DNA from: SFEL01 sp045603585
Lineage (GTDB): Bacteria; Bacillota; Clostridia; Christensenellales; CAG-138
Assembly (NCBI GenBank): GCA_045603585.1
Contig: JAZUMK010000028.1
Span: forward strand, 1 to 11,601
Direction: 5' to 3'
Length of the DNA: 11,601 bases
Part shown: positions 6,424-11,601 of the stretch, one piece after another
Numbering within the stretch: the first letter of the stretch is position 1
How the letters are laid out: every line of letters starts with the position of its first letter
Made by a program: the position numbers and the translations under genes
The notes under the pieces: generated by a model
What the model was told of the DNA's origin: nothing
What the model saw: the letters and a program-made list of their open reading frames with translations, nothing else
Databases searched by the model: none

Positions 6424-6918
6424 GCAGGATTCGGGTGTGGGCTTGGGGGTAGGCTTGGGTGTGGGCTTCGGCGTGGGCTTGGGAGTGGGGGTAGGGGCCA
6501 CTTCGCCTATGTAAAAATCCTGCTTGCGGACAAAGCCCATGTATTGGGCGCCCTCTTCATCGGTATACCCGGCATAGTACCAGTCATCGGTCTCTCCCAG
6601 CAGGGCGAATTCCGCCGCCCATGCGCCGCGCACCTTGTGCACTATGTTTTCATCCTCGGAGGACTTATCCGGATTCACCCTCATATAGATGGAATCATCC
6701 ACGGCAAAGGCTTTCTGTTCCTCAGGATAAACCAGCTCAACCCCGGGATACACAACGGCCGGCTCAGGGGTTGGGGTGGGCTCAGGGGTCGGGGTAACGG
6801 CGGGCTCAGCCGGCATTTCCTTTTCCGGTTCGGAGGGTGCGGCGCAGCCTGACAGCATACTCAGCAGCATTGCGGCCGCCATGATGAAGCAGGCAATTCT
6901 TGTTTTAATAAGTACCAT
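6418..6918 (-). CDS. SH3-like-domain lipoprotein with Thr-Pro tails
   Basis: A 166-residue predicted cell-surface lipoprotein. The signal peptide ends in LSGC, giving lipidated Cys25. Next come a TPTPEPTPTPEP linker (42-53) and a core of about 57-138 resembling a bacterial SH3 domain (IYMRVNP..., ALLGETDDWYYAGYTD, QYMGFVRKQDF). The tail 142-162 has TP-TP-KP repeats, and the protein ends SCG with a lone cysteine (Cys164). Bacterial SH3 domains often bind cell-wall peptides, and Pro/Thr tails can cross or sit in the wall; both roles are inferred. The frame is open to an ATG at 6963. The ATG at 6918 is chosen because it gives a normal signal peptide, but no strong ribosome site precedes it, so the start is uncertain. 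It lies between the PASTA and rhodanese genes, with gaps of 75 and 105 bp, both holding the repeated hairpin. Confidence 0.82.
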   Translation of the reverse strand: MVLIKTRIACFIMAAAMLLSMLSGCAAPSEPEKEMPAEPAVTPTPEPTPTPEPAVVYPGVELVYPEEQKAFAVDDSIYMRVNPDKSSEDENIVHKVRGAWAAEFALLGETDDWYYAGYTDEEGAQYMGFVRKQDFYIGEVAPTPTPKPTPKPTPKPTPKPTPESCG

Positions 6919-6957
6919 CTTTATTGCTTTATGGGCATACCGCCCGGTTGTTTTTAT

Positions 6958-6999
6958 TCTCATCGCCGTATCCGGCGATCAATGCTACTTTCCTCAGCC
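6958..6999 (-). repeat. Conserved 42-bp hairpin element, copy 2
   Basis: Copy 2 of the element described at 6382-6423: the same 23-bp block (6958-6980), a 9-nt spacer of different sequence, then the same TTCCTCAGCC (6990-6999). The stop codon of the PASTA gene is at the same offset inside the element as the stop of the SH3-like gene in copy 1. In both copies the next 20-30 nt on the minus strand can form a further small GC hairpin (here GGGC-GGTAT-GCCC) before the next gene. Confidence 0.75.
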
Positions 7000-8310
7000 G
7001 GTGGGGCAAGGAGTTTCCACGGGCAGCTCGATCACGGGCGGCGCGGTCCTTACCGGCTTGGGGGTAGGCTTGGGGGTGGGAGTGGGCAGGGGGCCGCGAT
7101 CCGGCGTGGGTGTGGGGGCGGGGCCCATGCTTACATAAAGCACCACCTTATCCAAGATGGGCTGTCCTGCAGATACGCTCTGCAATGTCACTACGCCTGC
7201 GGGCACCTTTTCGGAGGAAACAAACAGCACGTCCGCTTCCACGCCAAGGTCGCTCAGCATCTTTTCCGCAACGTCGGCGGTTTCCAGAGTAACGTCGGGC
7301 ATTGTTGCCTGAACTGCGGGCTGCTCCTCTGCTGCCTGTCCCTGAAGGGCAGGTATGTCAGGCATGCCGTAATTGGAAACGTAATAATATCCGCCGCCTG
7401 CAAGCAGCGCCAGCACGCCAAGTATAAGGCCTATTACAAGGCCGGTCTTTTTCTTTTTGGGTTTGCTGTTTTCCTCTGCTTCTATGGCATCCTCCAGCTG
7501 CTCCTCCGCTTCATCCAACGCATCCTCTGCATCCTCGGTGAAGGAAAGGGCTGCAACAGCCGCGGCTTCTGAGGCAAGATCGCCCTGCTCATGGGCGGTT
7601 TGTGCAAGCTCTTCAAAGGCTTCTTCCGCCTGCTTTACCTCTTCCTCTGCCTTTTCTATGGCTTCTGCCACTTCTTCCGCTTCCACGGCCTGCAGCTGCT
7701 TTTCAGCCTGCTCTGCTTCATTGGAAAGCTCCGCTGCGGCTGCCGCTGCGGTCACAAAGAGGCTTTCGTCCTCTTCCTCAAGAACGTCGTCCAGAATATT
7801 CTCCGCATCCTCCGGAGAGATCTCCACGGGCTGCTCATCCAATACTTCGTCCGCTTCCTCAAGGGAATCGTCCTCGTCAAAGTCATCCTCGGGGATGCTG
7901 CCCTTTTCAAGGGCTATCTCTTCCTCGATGGCCTCCACTTCTCTTTCCGCTTCTTCCAGCGCCTTTTCTGCGGCTCTGATCTTTCTGCGCCTGCCGCTTT
8001 CCTCGGCGGCCTCAAGGTCTGCCTCCGCCATGTACAATACGGCAAGAGCCTCCTGCAGCCTGCGCTGAGCGTCAGACATGGCTTCCGCCTCCTGCTCCTT
8101 ATGGGCAGGCTTCGCAGCAGCCTCTCGGCGGGCTTCCAGCTCTGCGGCCTCCTTCAGGGCCTCCACAGCTTCCTCCGCCTCTTCCAGAGCCTGCTCTGCT
8201 TTGCGTATTATTTTCTTGTTGCCGGATTCCAGTGCGGCATCCAGCGCCCCCTCTGCCCGATAAAACCTGGCAAGGGCTTCCTCCAGCTGCTGCTGAATAG
8301 TTTTTTCCAT
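6994..8310 (-). CDS. Membrane-anchored PASTA protein with Ala/Glu-rich cytoplasmic coiled-coil region
   Basis: A 438-residue protein with no recognised enzymatic domain. Residues 1-282 are very rich in Ala and Glu and predicted helical. Residues 8-59 and 84-135 are a clear internal duplication at an offset of 76 (QLEEALARFYRAEGAL against RLQEALAVLYMAEADL, both with ESG and a K/R cluster next). An acidic stretch (141-182) and further helices follow. KPKKKK (283-288) precedes one membrane helix (289-311), placing the N-terminus inside. Outside is a single PASTA domain (about 337-396, MPDVTLETADVAEKML...GVVTLQSVSAGQPI), then a TPTPKP tail ending PCPTG. PASTA domains bind muropeptides or uncrosslinked peptidoglycan in kinases and penicillin-binding proteins; here the kinase is absent. 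ATG 8310 follows GGGGGAG, which partly overlaps a 5-bp hairpin (8323-8336). The frame is open to 8385. The role is unknown; an envelope sensor or scaffold is a guess. Confidence 0.88.
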   Translation of the reverse strand: MEKTIQQQLEEALARFYRAEGALDAALESGNKKIIRKAEQALEEAEEAVEALKEAAELEARREAAAKPAHKEQEAEAMSDAQRRLQEALAVLYMAEADLEAAEESGRRRKIRAAEKALEEAEREVEAIEEEIALEKGSIPEDDFDEDDSLEEADEVLDEQPVEISPEDAENILDDVLEEEDESLFVTAAAAAAELSNEAEQAEKQLQAVEAEEVAEAIEKAEEEVKQAEEAFEELAQTAHEQGDLASEAAAVAALSFTEDAEDALDEAEEQLEDAIEAEENSKPKKKKTGLVIGLILGVLALLAGGGYYYVSNYGMPDIPALQGQAAEEQPAVQATMPDVTLETADVAEKMLSDLGVEADVLFVSSEKVPAGVVTLQSVSAGQPILDKVVLYVSMGPAPTPTPDRGPLPTPTPKPTPKPVRTAPPVIELPVETPCPTG

Positions 8311-8373
8311 GGTTTTTCTCCCCCGCATGTCTGCGGATGTTATTTTCCTGCTGAAAAAACAGCTTATCTTATT

Positions 8374-8402
8374 ATTTTCGCCCAAATCCGGGGTCCTGTC
8401 AA
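8374..8402 (-). promoter_or_regulatory. Candidate promoter of the PASTA unit, -35 box inside the hpt terminator loop
   Basis: On the minus strand TTGACA (8402-8397) is followed after 17 nt by GAAAAT (8379-8374), which keeps the key A and final T of the -10 box. Transcription would begin near 8367, leaving a leader of about 57 nt with two small hairpins (8350-8363 and 8323-8336). The perfect -35 box lies in the loop region of the terminator at 8384-8417. Confidence 0.45.
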
Positions 8403-8417
8403 CAGCACCCCGGATTT
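8384..8417 (-). terminator. Terminator hairpin after hpt
   Basis: AAATCCGGGG (8384-8393) pairs with CCCCGGATTT (8408-8417), a perfect 10-bp stem. An inner extension has one mismatch and the loop TCAA. On the minus strand the arm ends GGATTTGGG, so the U-tract is short. It is 40 nt past the hpt stop codon and separates the housekeeping unit from the PASTA unit. Confidence 0.75.
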
Positions 8418-8457
8418 AAAGTATTAACAATTTATGAAGCTTTTTGTTTGTATATGC

Positions 8458-9018
8458 TTATTTATAAAGCTCAGGCTTCAGCACGCCGACATAGGGCAGA
8501 TTGCGGTAGTAGTTTTCGCAATCCAGACCGTAGCCCAGTACGAATTCGTTGGGGATGACAAAGCCGGTGTAATCCGGAGTGATATCGCATTCCCTGCGGG
8601 AGGGCTTATCCAGCAGGCAGCATATCTTCAAAGAGGCGGGCTCGCGGCTCAGCAGTACCTTTTTGAGATGCTTGAGGGTATGGCCGCTGTCCATAATGTC
8701 CTCGATTATGATAACATGGCGGCCGGTGATGCTGGCATCCATGTCCTTTGCAATGCGGACTATACCGGAGGTCTTCAGCTCATCGCCGTAGCTGGAGATG
8801 GACATAAAGTCCAGCTGAGCGCGGCAGGTGATATGGCGGCTCAGGTCGGAGAAGAAATGCACCGCGCCCCTGAGGATGCATACCAGTATGGGGTTCTTGT
8901 CCTTGTATTCCTCAGACAGCTCTGCGCCCATTTCGGCCACCCTCTGCCTTATCTGTTCTTCGCTGACCAGCACGTGGTCTATGTCGTTGTTCATGTTGTC
9001 CTTGTCAAAGCCTATCAT
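8458..9018 (-). CDS. hpt: Hypoxanthine phosphoribosyltransferase
   Basis: A 186-residue cytoplasmic purine-salvage enzyme that joins hypoxanthine (and usually guanine) to PRPP to make IMP or GMP. The phosphate loop is IIIEDIMDSGHT (103-114), with the acidic pair Glu106-Asp107. Other family marks are LRG (49-51), the SSYGDE flexible loop (75-80), LLDKPSRR (135-142) and GYGLDCENYYRNLPYVGVLKP near the end. Length matches bacterial Hpt. The start at 9018 follows GGGGGAT; an in-frame ATG at 8994 preceded by AAGGA would give a 178-residue protein that aligns slightly better with the common MNxDIxxVL beginning, so either is possible. It lies 22 nt after tilS, and tilS-hpt is a widespread Firmicutes pair, usually followed by ftsH. 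Here no ftsH follows; a terminator and the PASTA unit do. Confidence 0.96.
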   Translation of the reverse strand: MIGFDKDNMNNDIDHVLVSEEQIRQRVAEMGAELSEEYKDKNPILVCILRGAVHFFSDLSRHITCRAQLDFMSISSYGDELKTSGIVRIAKDMDASITGRHVIIIEDIMDSGHTLKHLKKVLLSREPASLKICCLLDKPSRRECDITPDYTGFVIPNEFVLGYGLDCENYYRNLPYVGVLKPELYK

Positions 9019-9040
9019 GATTGTATCCCCCAGCGAATTT

Positions 9041-10384
9041 TTAGTTTTGCGTATATTTCACCCGAAGCACCCTTCGGGTATCAGCCGTTACCTTTACCTT
9101 ATCGGATATGCCCAGCCCTTCCATAAACAGCAGCTCGTTCCCGGCGAATATTCCGGGCTTTTCCCGCTGCTGGCGGGGGATTTTTTTATCTATGAACACC
9201 GCCTTGAGCTTTTTGCTGCCCGGCGCGCCGTAGGGGCGGAACACATCCCCTTCCCTTCTGGGCCGCACAACCAGCCCCCGGGGCAGGCTGTCCACATCCA
9301 TAAATCCGATAATATTACTCTTTATTATACCATCTTCCACAGCATCTGCAAAGAACAATCCCCCTTCAAAGGCGGTTTCTCCGGGAAAAACAAAGGGGGT
9401 TTCCCATGCCTGCTTTTCCGCCCTGCGGCCAAAGCATATATCCCCATAGCTCACCCATGCGGCAATATGGGGCAGATCGAGGGAGGCTCCTGTGCGGGCG
9501 CTGAGCAGCTCCATTATCTTTTCCACGTGTATGCGGTCAATGTCGGAATACACTCCCGCCCGCTCCACCGCCATGCGTACGGCGCGGCTCTTTATGGGCA
9601 GAGGCAGCTCCGCCAGCATTGCCCTGTCGTAGCCCTTTTCTGTTTTTGCCCTGTCCAGCGCGGCCTCCGCCTCCTTTGCAAGATAGCTTTCGTCCTCGCT
9701 GAGAAGTTCTGCCATGGAGCAGAGGGCATCCGTCACAGCGGGATTGATATGCTCCGCTATATAGGGCATAACGTCCAGCCGCAGACGGTTGCGGCTTGCG
9801 TCCCGGTCAAGGTTTGTGCTGTCGGTGCGGTAGGCGATGCCCATCTTTGCAAGGTATTCTTCAATATCCCGCCGATGCAGGTTTAAAAAGGGGCGGATAA
9901 TATTGCCCCGCATATGCTTCATGCCGGTCAGCCCCTTCAGGCCGCTGCCCCGTATAAGATGCAGCATTATGCTTTCCGCCTGATCCTCCATATGGTGAGC
10001 CACCGCGATGCGCTCAGCGCTAAACTGCTTCAGCGCCCGGTCAAAGAAGGCGTATCTCTGCTCACGCGCCGCCTGCTCAAGGGTTTTGCCCTCCCCTGCG
10101 GCAATTGCGGGAATATCCAGCCTTTCCTCATACAGGGGCACATCCAGCTTATGGCAAAGCGTTTTTACATATTCTGCATCCTTTGCCGCTTCCTCCCCCC
10201 GGATGCCGTGATTGAGATGGGCGGCGTAAAGCTCAAAGCCCAGCTCCTTCGAAAGCTCCCTCAGGGCGCAAAGCAGCGCCACGGAATCCGCGCCGCCGCT
10301 GACTCCTGCCAGCACGCCGCAGCCCCATGGAATAAGGCCGTATTCCAGTATGGTGTTTTTTGCAGTCAGAACAAGGTTTTCCAT
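9041..10384 (-). CDS. tilS: tRNA(Ile)-lysidine synthetase
   Basis: A 447-residue ATP-dependent enzyme that converts C34 of the CAU-anticodon isoleucine tRNA to lysidine, so that it reads AUA. AUA codons are frequent in this window's genes, in keeping with its need. The N-terminal PP-loop ATPase carries SGGADS (29-34). LNHGIRGEEA-DAEYV and IAVAHHMEDQAES are the usual following motifs, then LIRGSGLKGLTGM. The C-terminal domain shows VRPRREGDVFRPYG and GSKKLKAVFIDKKIPRQ. The frame is open upstream to 10519, but ATG 10384 (MENLVLTAKN) is the sensible start: it fits the family N-terminus, and the region upstream is a terminator plus promoter. No ribosome site precedes it, and the -10 box ends only 6 nt before it, suggesting a leaderless message. 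Confidence 0.95.
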   Translation of the reverse strand: MENLVLTAKNTILEYGLIPWGCGVLAGVSGGADSVALLCALRELSKELGFELYAAHLNHGIRGEEAAKDAEYVKTLCHKLDVPLYEERLDIPAIAAGEGKTLEQAAREQRYAFFDRALKQFSAERIAVAHHMEDQAESIMLHLIRGSGLKGLTGMKHMRGNIIRPFLNLHRRDIEEYLAKMGIAYRTDSTNLDRDASRNRLRLDVMPYIAEHINPAVTDALCSMAELLSEDESYLAKEAEAALDRAKTEKGYDRAMLAELPLPIKSRAVRMAVERAGVYSDIDRIHVEKIMELLSARTGASLDLPHIAAWVSYGDICFGRRAEKQAWETPFVFPGETAFEGGLFFADAVEDGIIKSNIIGFMDVDSLPRGLVVRPRREGDVFRPYGAPGSKKLKAVFIDKKIPRQQREKPGIFAGNELLFMEGLGISDKVKVTADTRRVLRVKYTQN

Positions 10385-10390
10385 GGTTAA

Positions 10391-10420
10391 AGTATACCCA
10401 TACAACCGCGCCTTTGACAA
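10391..10420 (-). promoter_or_regulatory. tilS-hpt promoter placed directly at the start codon
   Basis: On the minus strand the -35 box TTGTCA (10420-10415, 5 of 6) and the -10 box TATACT (10396-10391, 5 of 6) are 18 nt apart. The start codon A is at 10384, exactly where transcription would be expected to begin, so the mRNA would have almost no leader. Confidence 0.65.
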
Positions 10421-10427
10421 GCGCAAA

Positions 10428-10447
10428 GGGAGCCCTTTAAGGCTCCC
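10428..10447 (-). terminator. Terminator of the nucleoside hydrolase gene
   Basis: GGGAGCC (10428-10434) pairs with GGCTCCC (10441-10447) across a 6-nt loop. On the minus strand it is followed by TTTGCGCTTG. It begins 8 nt past the stop codon at 10456 and directly precedes the tilS promoter. Confidence 0.75.
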
Positions 10448-10455
10448 CGCAATAT

Positions 10456-11409
10456 TTATTTTCTCATAAATGCGCCAAACAGCCGCCTTATTGCCCGTAC
10501 GGAATCCACCCTGACGCATACCGCCGTTTCGCCGTGAGCCATGGTGCTCTGATACCGTCCGTCCCTCAGCAGCATTCCCCGGAAAGCTGCGGATCCATAT
10601 TCCGCCCCAAGGCTCAGCATTTTGTATTCTCCAAGGGAGGCATCCTCTGCAATAAGCACAGCCAGCGGGTCATGGACAAAGCAGCAATCCGCCATGCCCT
10701 CGCTTACCCTGTGAAATTCAAAGTAATGGGTCAGCGCCTTTTTGATATACTCCGCCATGGGGCGGTTTTTATCGGCGCAGTATGCGTCAAGGTCACTTAA
10801 ATCCTTTGCGGTGATAAATGTTCCGGTGGTAACGTCCAGCCCCACCAGTATCATATTGAACCCTGCCCTCAGCACCATATCCGCCGCCCTTGGGTCGCCG
10901 TAGATATTGGCCTCCGCATATGGGGTCACGTTGCCGTGGGTATCAAGGCAGCCCCCCATGGCCACCACCTTTTTGATTTTTCGGGGCAGCTTGGGGTCCT
11001 TCATCAGCGCCTTTGCAAGGTTGGTAAGCCGTCCTGTGGTGACAAGTATCAGTTCTCCATCCAGCTCCTCCGCCTTTTGAATTATAAAATCCTCCGCCGC
11101 CATATCAAGGGGCCGCTGACAGCTTTGCGGCAGCTCCACATTGCCTATGCCGTTTTCGCCGTGGATGTGCTTTGGCGAGGCCTGATACTCCCCGTCAATG
11201 CTGCACTCTGCCCCCACCGCCACCGGCACATCGTATCCGCAGGCCGAAAGCCGGATAAGCCGTATGCTGTTTTCGGCAGACTGCTTTGCGCCGGAATTGC
11301 CGAAGCAGGTGGTAATGCCCTCCACCCGAAGGTTTTCCGAAGTAAGCGCATACAGTATGGCAATGGAATCGTCAATGCCGGTATCCGCGTCTATAATAAT
11401 ATGTCTCAT
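10456..11409 (-). CDS. Inosine-uridine-preferring type nucleoside hydrolase
   Basis: A 317-residue cytoplasmic enzyme, normal length for the family, that splits ribonucleosides into base and ribose. The calcium-binding N-terminal motif is DADTGIDDS (7-15) with Asp9, Asp13 and Asp14; the usual Pro of DxDPGxDD is Thr here, a known variation. The ribose-binding residues Asn160, Glu166 and Asn168 (GNVTPYAEANIYGDP) and the C-terminal HDPLA (His246, Asp247, matching the catalytic His and last calcium Asp) are all present, so it should be active. The substrate range (purine, pyrimidine or broad) is not readable from these motifs. AAAGGAAAGGG precedes ATG 11409. It has its own promoter and terminator. 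With hpt close by, salvage of hypoxanthine from inosine is a reasonable inferred pathway. Confidence 0.94.
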   Translation of the reverse strand: MRHIIIDADTGIDDSIAILYALTSENLRVEGITTCFGNSGAKQSAENSIRLIRLSACGYDVPVAVGAECSIDGEYQASPKHIHGENGIGNVELPQSCQRPLDMAAEDFIIQKAEELDGELILVTTGRLTNLAKALMKDPKLPRKIKKVVAMGGCLDTHGNVTPYAEANIYGDPRAADMVLRAGFNMILVGLDVTTGTFITAKDLSDLDAYCADKNRPMAEYIKKALTHYFEFHRVSEGMADCCFVHDPLAVLIAEDASLGEYKMLSLGAEYGSAAFRGMLLRDGRYQSTMAHGETAVCVRVDSVRAIRRLFGAFMRK

Positions 11410-11439
11410 GGCCGTACCCTTTCCTTTTGTGGTATCTCT

Positions 11440-11468
11440 ATTTTACTTCCCATTGCCCCTCCCATCAA
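11440..11468 (-). promoter_or_regulatory. Promoter of the nucleoside hydrolase gene
   Basis: On the minus strand TTGATG (11468-11463) and TAAAAT (11445-11440) are 17 nt apart. Transcription would begin near 11433, giving a leader of about 24 nt that holds the ribosome site. Confidence 0.6.
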
Positions 11469-11491
11469 GCAGGCATAGTCTTTCCCCCGCA

Positions 11492-11520
11492 TTGCATTGC
11501 ATTTGCTATTATGTTATAGT
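11492..11520 (+). promoter_or_regulatory. Candidate promoter of the divergent right-edge gene
   Basis: TTGCAT (11492-11497) and TATAGT (11515-11520) are 17 nt apart. The -10 is good (5 of 6) and the -35 poor (3 of 6). Transcription would begin near 11527, about 30 nt before the start codon. Confidence 0.5.
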
Positions 11521-11555
11521 GAACTTAATATAGAGAAGCAGGAGGCCATTGTCAG

Positions 11556-11601
11556 ATGCTGGATAAGCGGACAAAAAAGATTCTCATCTTCACATACATT
11601 C
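11556..11601 (+). CDS. Start of an unidentified gene (cut by right edge)
   Basis: ATG at 11556 follows AGGAGG (GGAGG at 11541-11545, 10 nt away) and opens a frame that runs to the window end: MLDKRTKKILIFTYI. The basic start followed by hydrophobic residues would suit a membrane protein or signal peptide, but 15 residues are too few to name a family. It is divergent from the nucleoside hydrolase gene. Confidence 0.6.
   Translation, partial: MLDKRTKKILIFTYI

Noticed and set aside
6429..6500. CRISPR or DNA-level satellite reading of the GGGTGTGGGCTTG repeats
   Set aside because: They are in-frame codons of the Thr-Pro-Lys-Pro tail of the SH3-like lipoprotein, not spaced repeats.
6350..7000. 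Known riboswitch at the repeated hairpins (TPP, fluoride, c-di-GMP, guanidine-II considered)
   Set aside because: Some short phrases look similar, but the conserved cores I remember for these classes are missing.
7457..8427. Ser/Ala-rich and Phe/Leu-rich plus-strand frames of 203 and 278 codons
   Set aside because: They are reverse translations of the Ala/Glu-rich coiled-coil coding sequence and have no start signals.
8828..9886. 352-codon plus-strand open frame
   Set aside because: It runs antisense across hpt and tilS, both firmly identified; no domain seen.
10385..10519. N-terminal extension of tilS to 10519
   Set aside because: It would read through the preceding gene's end, its terminator and the tilS promoter, and it does not resemble the TilS N-terminus.

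Overview
The window reads as chromosomal DNA of a Gram-positive-type anaerobe, most likely a gut-associated member of the Clostridia. This is an inference from gene content and style: moderately high GC, frequent ATA isoleucine codons, strong GGAGG-type ribosome sites, lipoproteins with short acidic linkers, a PASTA protein, a DUF1540 protein, and the tilS-hpt pair. No rRNA, tRNA, CRISPR array, transposase or phage gene was seen. Genus cannot be assigned from the sequence alone.

Layout, left to right. (1) Positions 1-3315, minus strand: a compact marR-ABC-ABC operon. A MarR-type regulator (2781-3239) overlaps by 4 bp an ABC exporter half (1057-2784). That half overlaps by 8 bp a second exporter half (1-1064) whose ATPase domain lies beyond the left edge. 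The complete half has a degenerate ATPase site (Asp for the catalytic Glu, Gln for the H-loop His), as in TM287/288- or BmrCD-type heterodimers. The operon has a textbook promoter (TTGACA-17-TATAAT) with a GTTAG-N4-CTAAC palindrome at the expected transcription start. (2) Positions 3325-3947: about 620 bp with no convincing gene, holding what look like non-coding dispersed repeats. (3) Positions 3948-5025, plus strand: a TlpA-like thioredoxin lipoprotein with a CPPC motif and a 58-residue DUF1540 protein, each followed by a terminator hairpin.

(4) Positions 5073-8402, minus strand: the most unusual part, a probable three-gene envelope unit. It encodes (a) a membrane-anchored PASTA protein with an Ala/Glu-rich cytoplasmic region, including a duplicated helical unit, where PASTA kinases would have the kinase; (b) a lipoprotein with an SH3-like core between proline-threonine tails; and (c) a lipoprotein with three tandem rhodanese domains, of which only the third keeps the catalytic cysteine. 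A 42-bp conserved hairpin element sits at the same place over the stop codon of genes (a) and (b).

(5) Positions 8384-11409, minus strand: housekeeping genes hpt (hypoxanthine phosphoribosyltransferase), tilS (tRNA-Ile lysidine synthetase) and a nucleoside hydrolase. The tilS promoter is so close to the start codon that a leaderless mRNA is predicted. Nucleoside hydrolase and Hpt together suggest purine salvage: base released from the nucleoside, then converted to the nucleotide. (6) Right edge: a divergent plus-strand gene begins at 11556 and is cut off after 15 codons.

Coding calls rest on motifs and architecture read by eye. Promoters and terminators were found by matching consensus boxes and inverted repeats by eye. 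Nothing was searched against a database.
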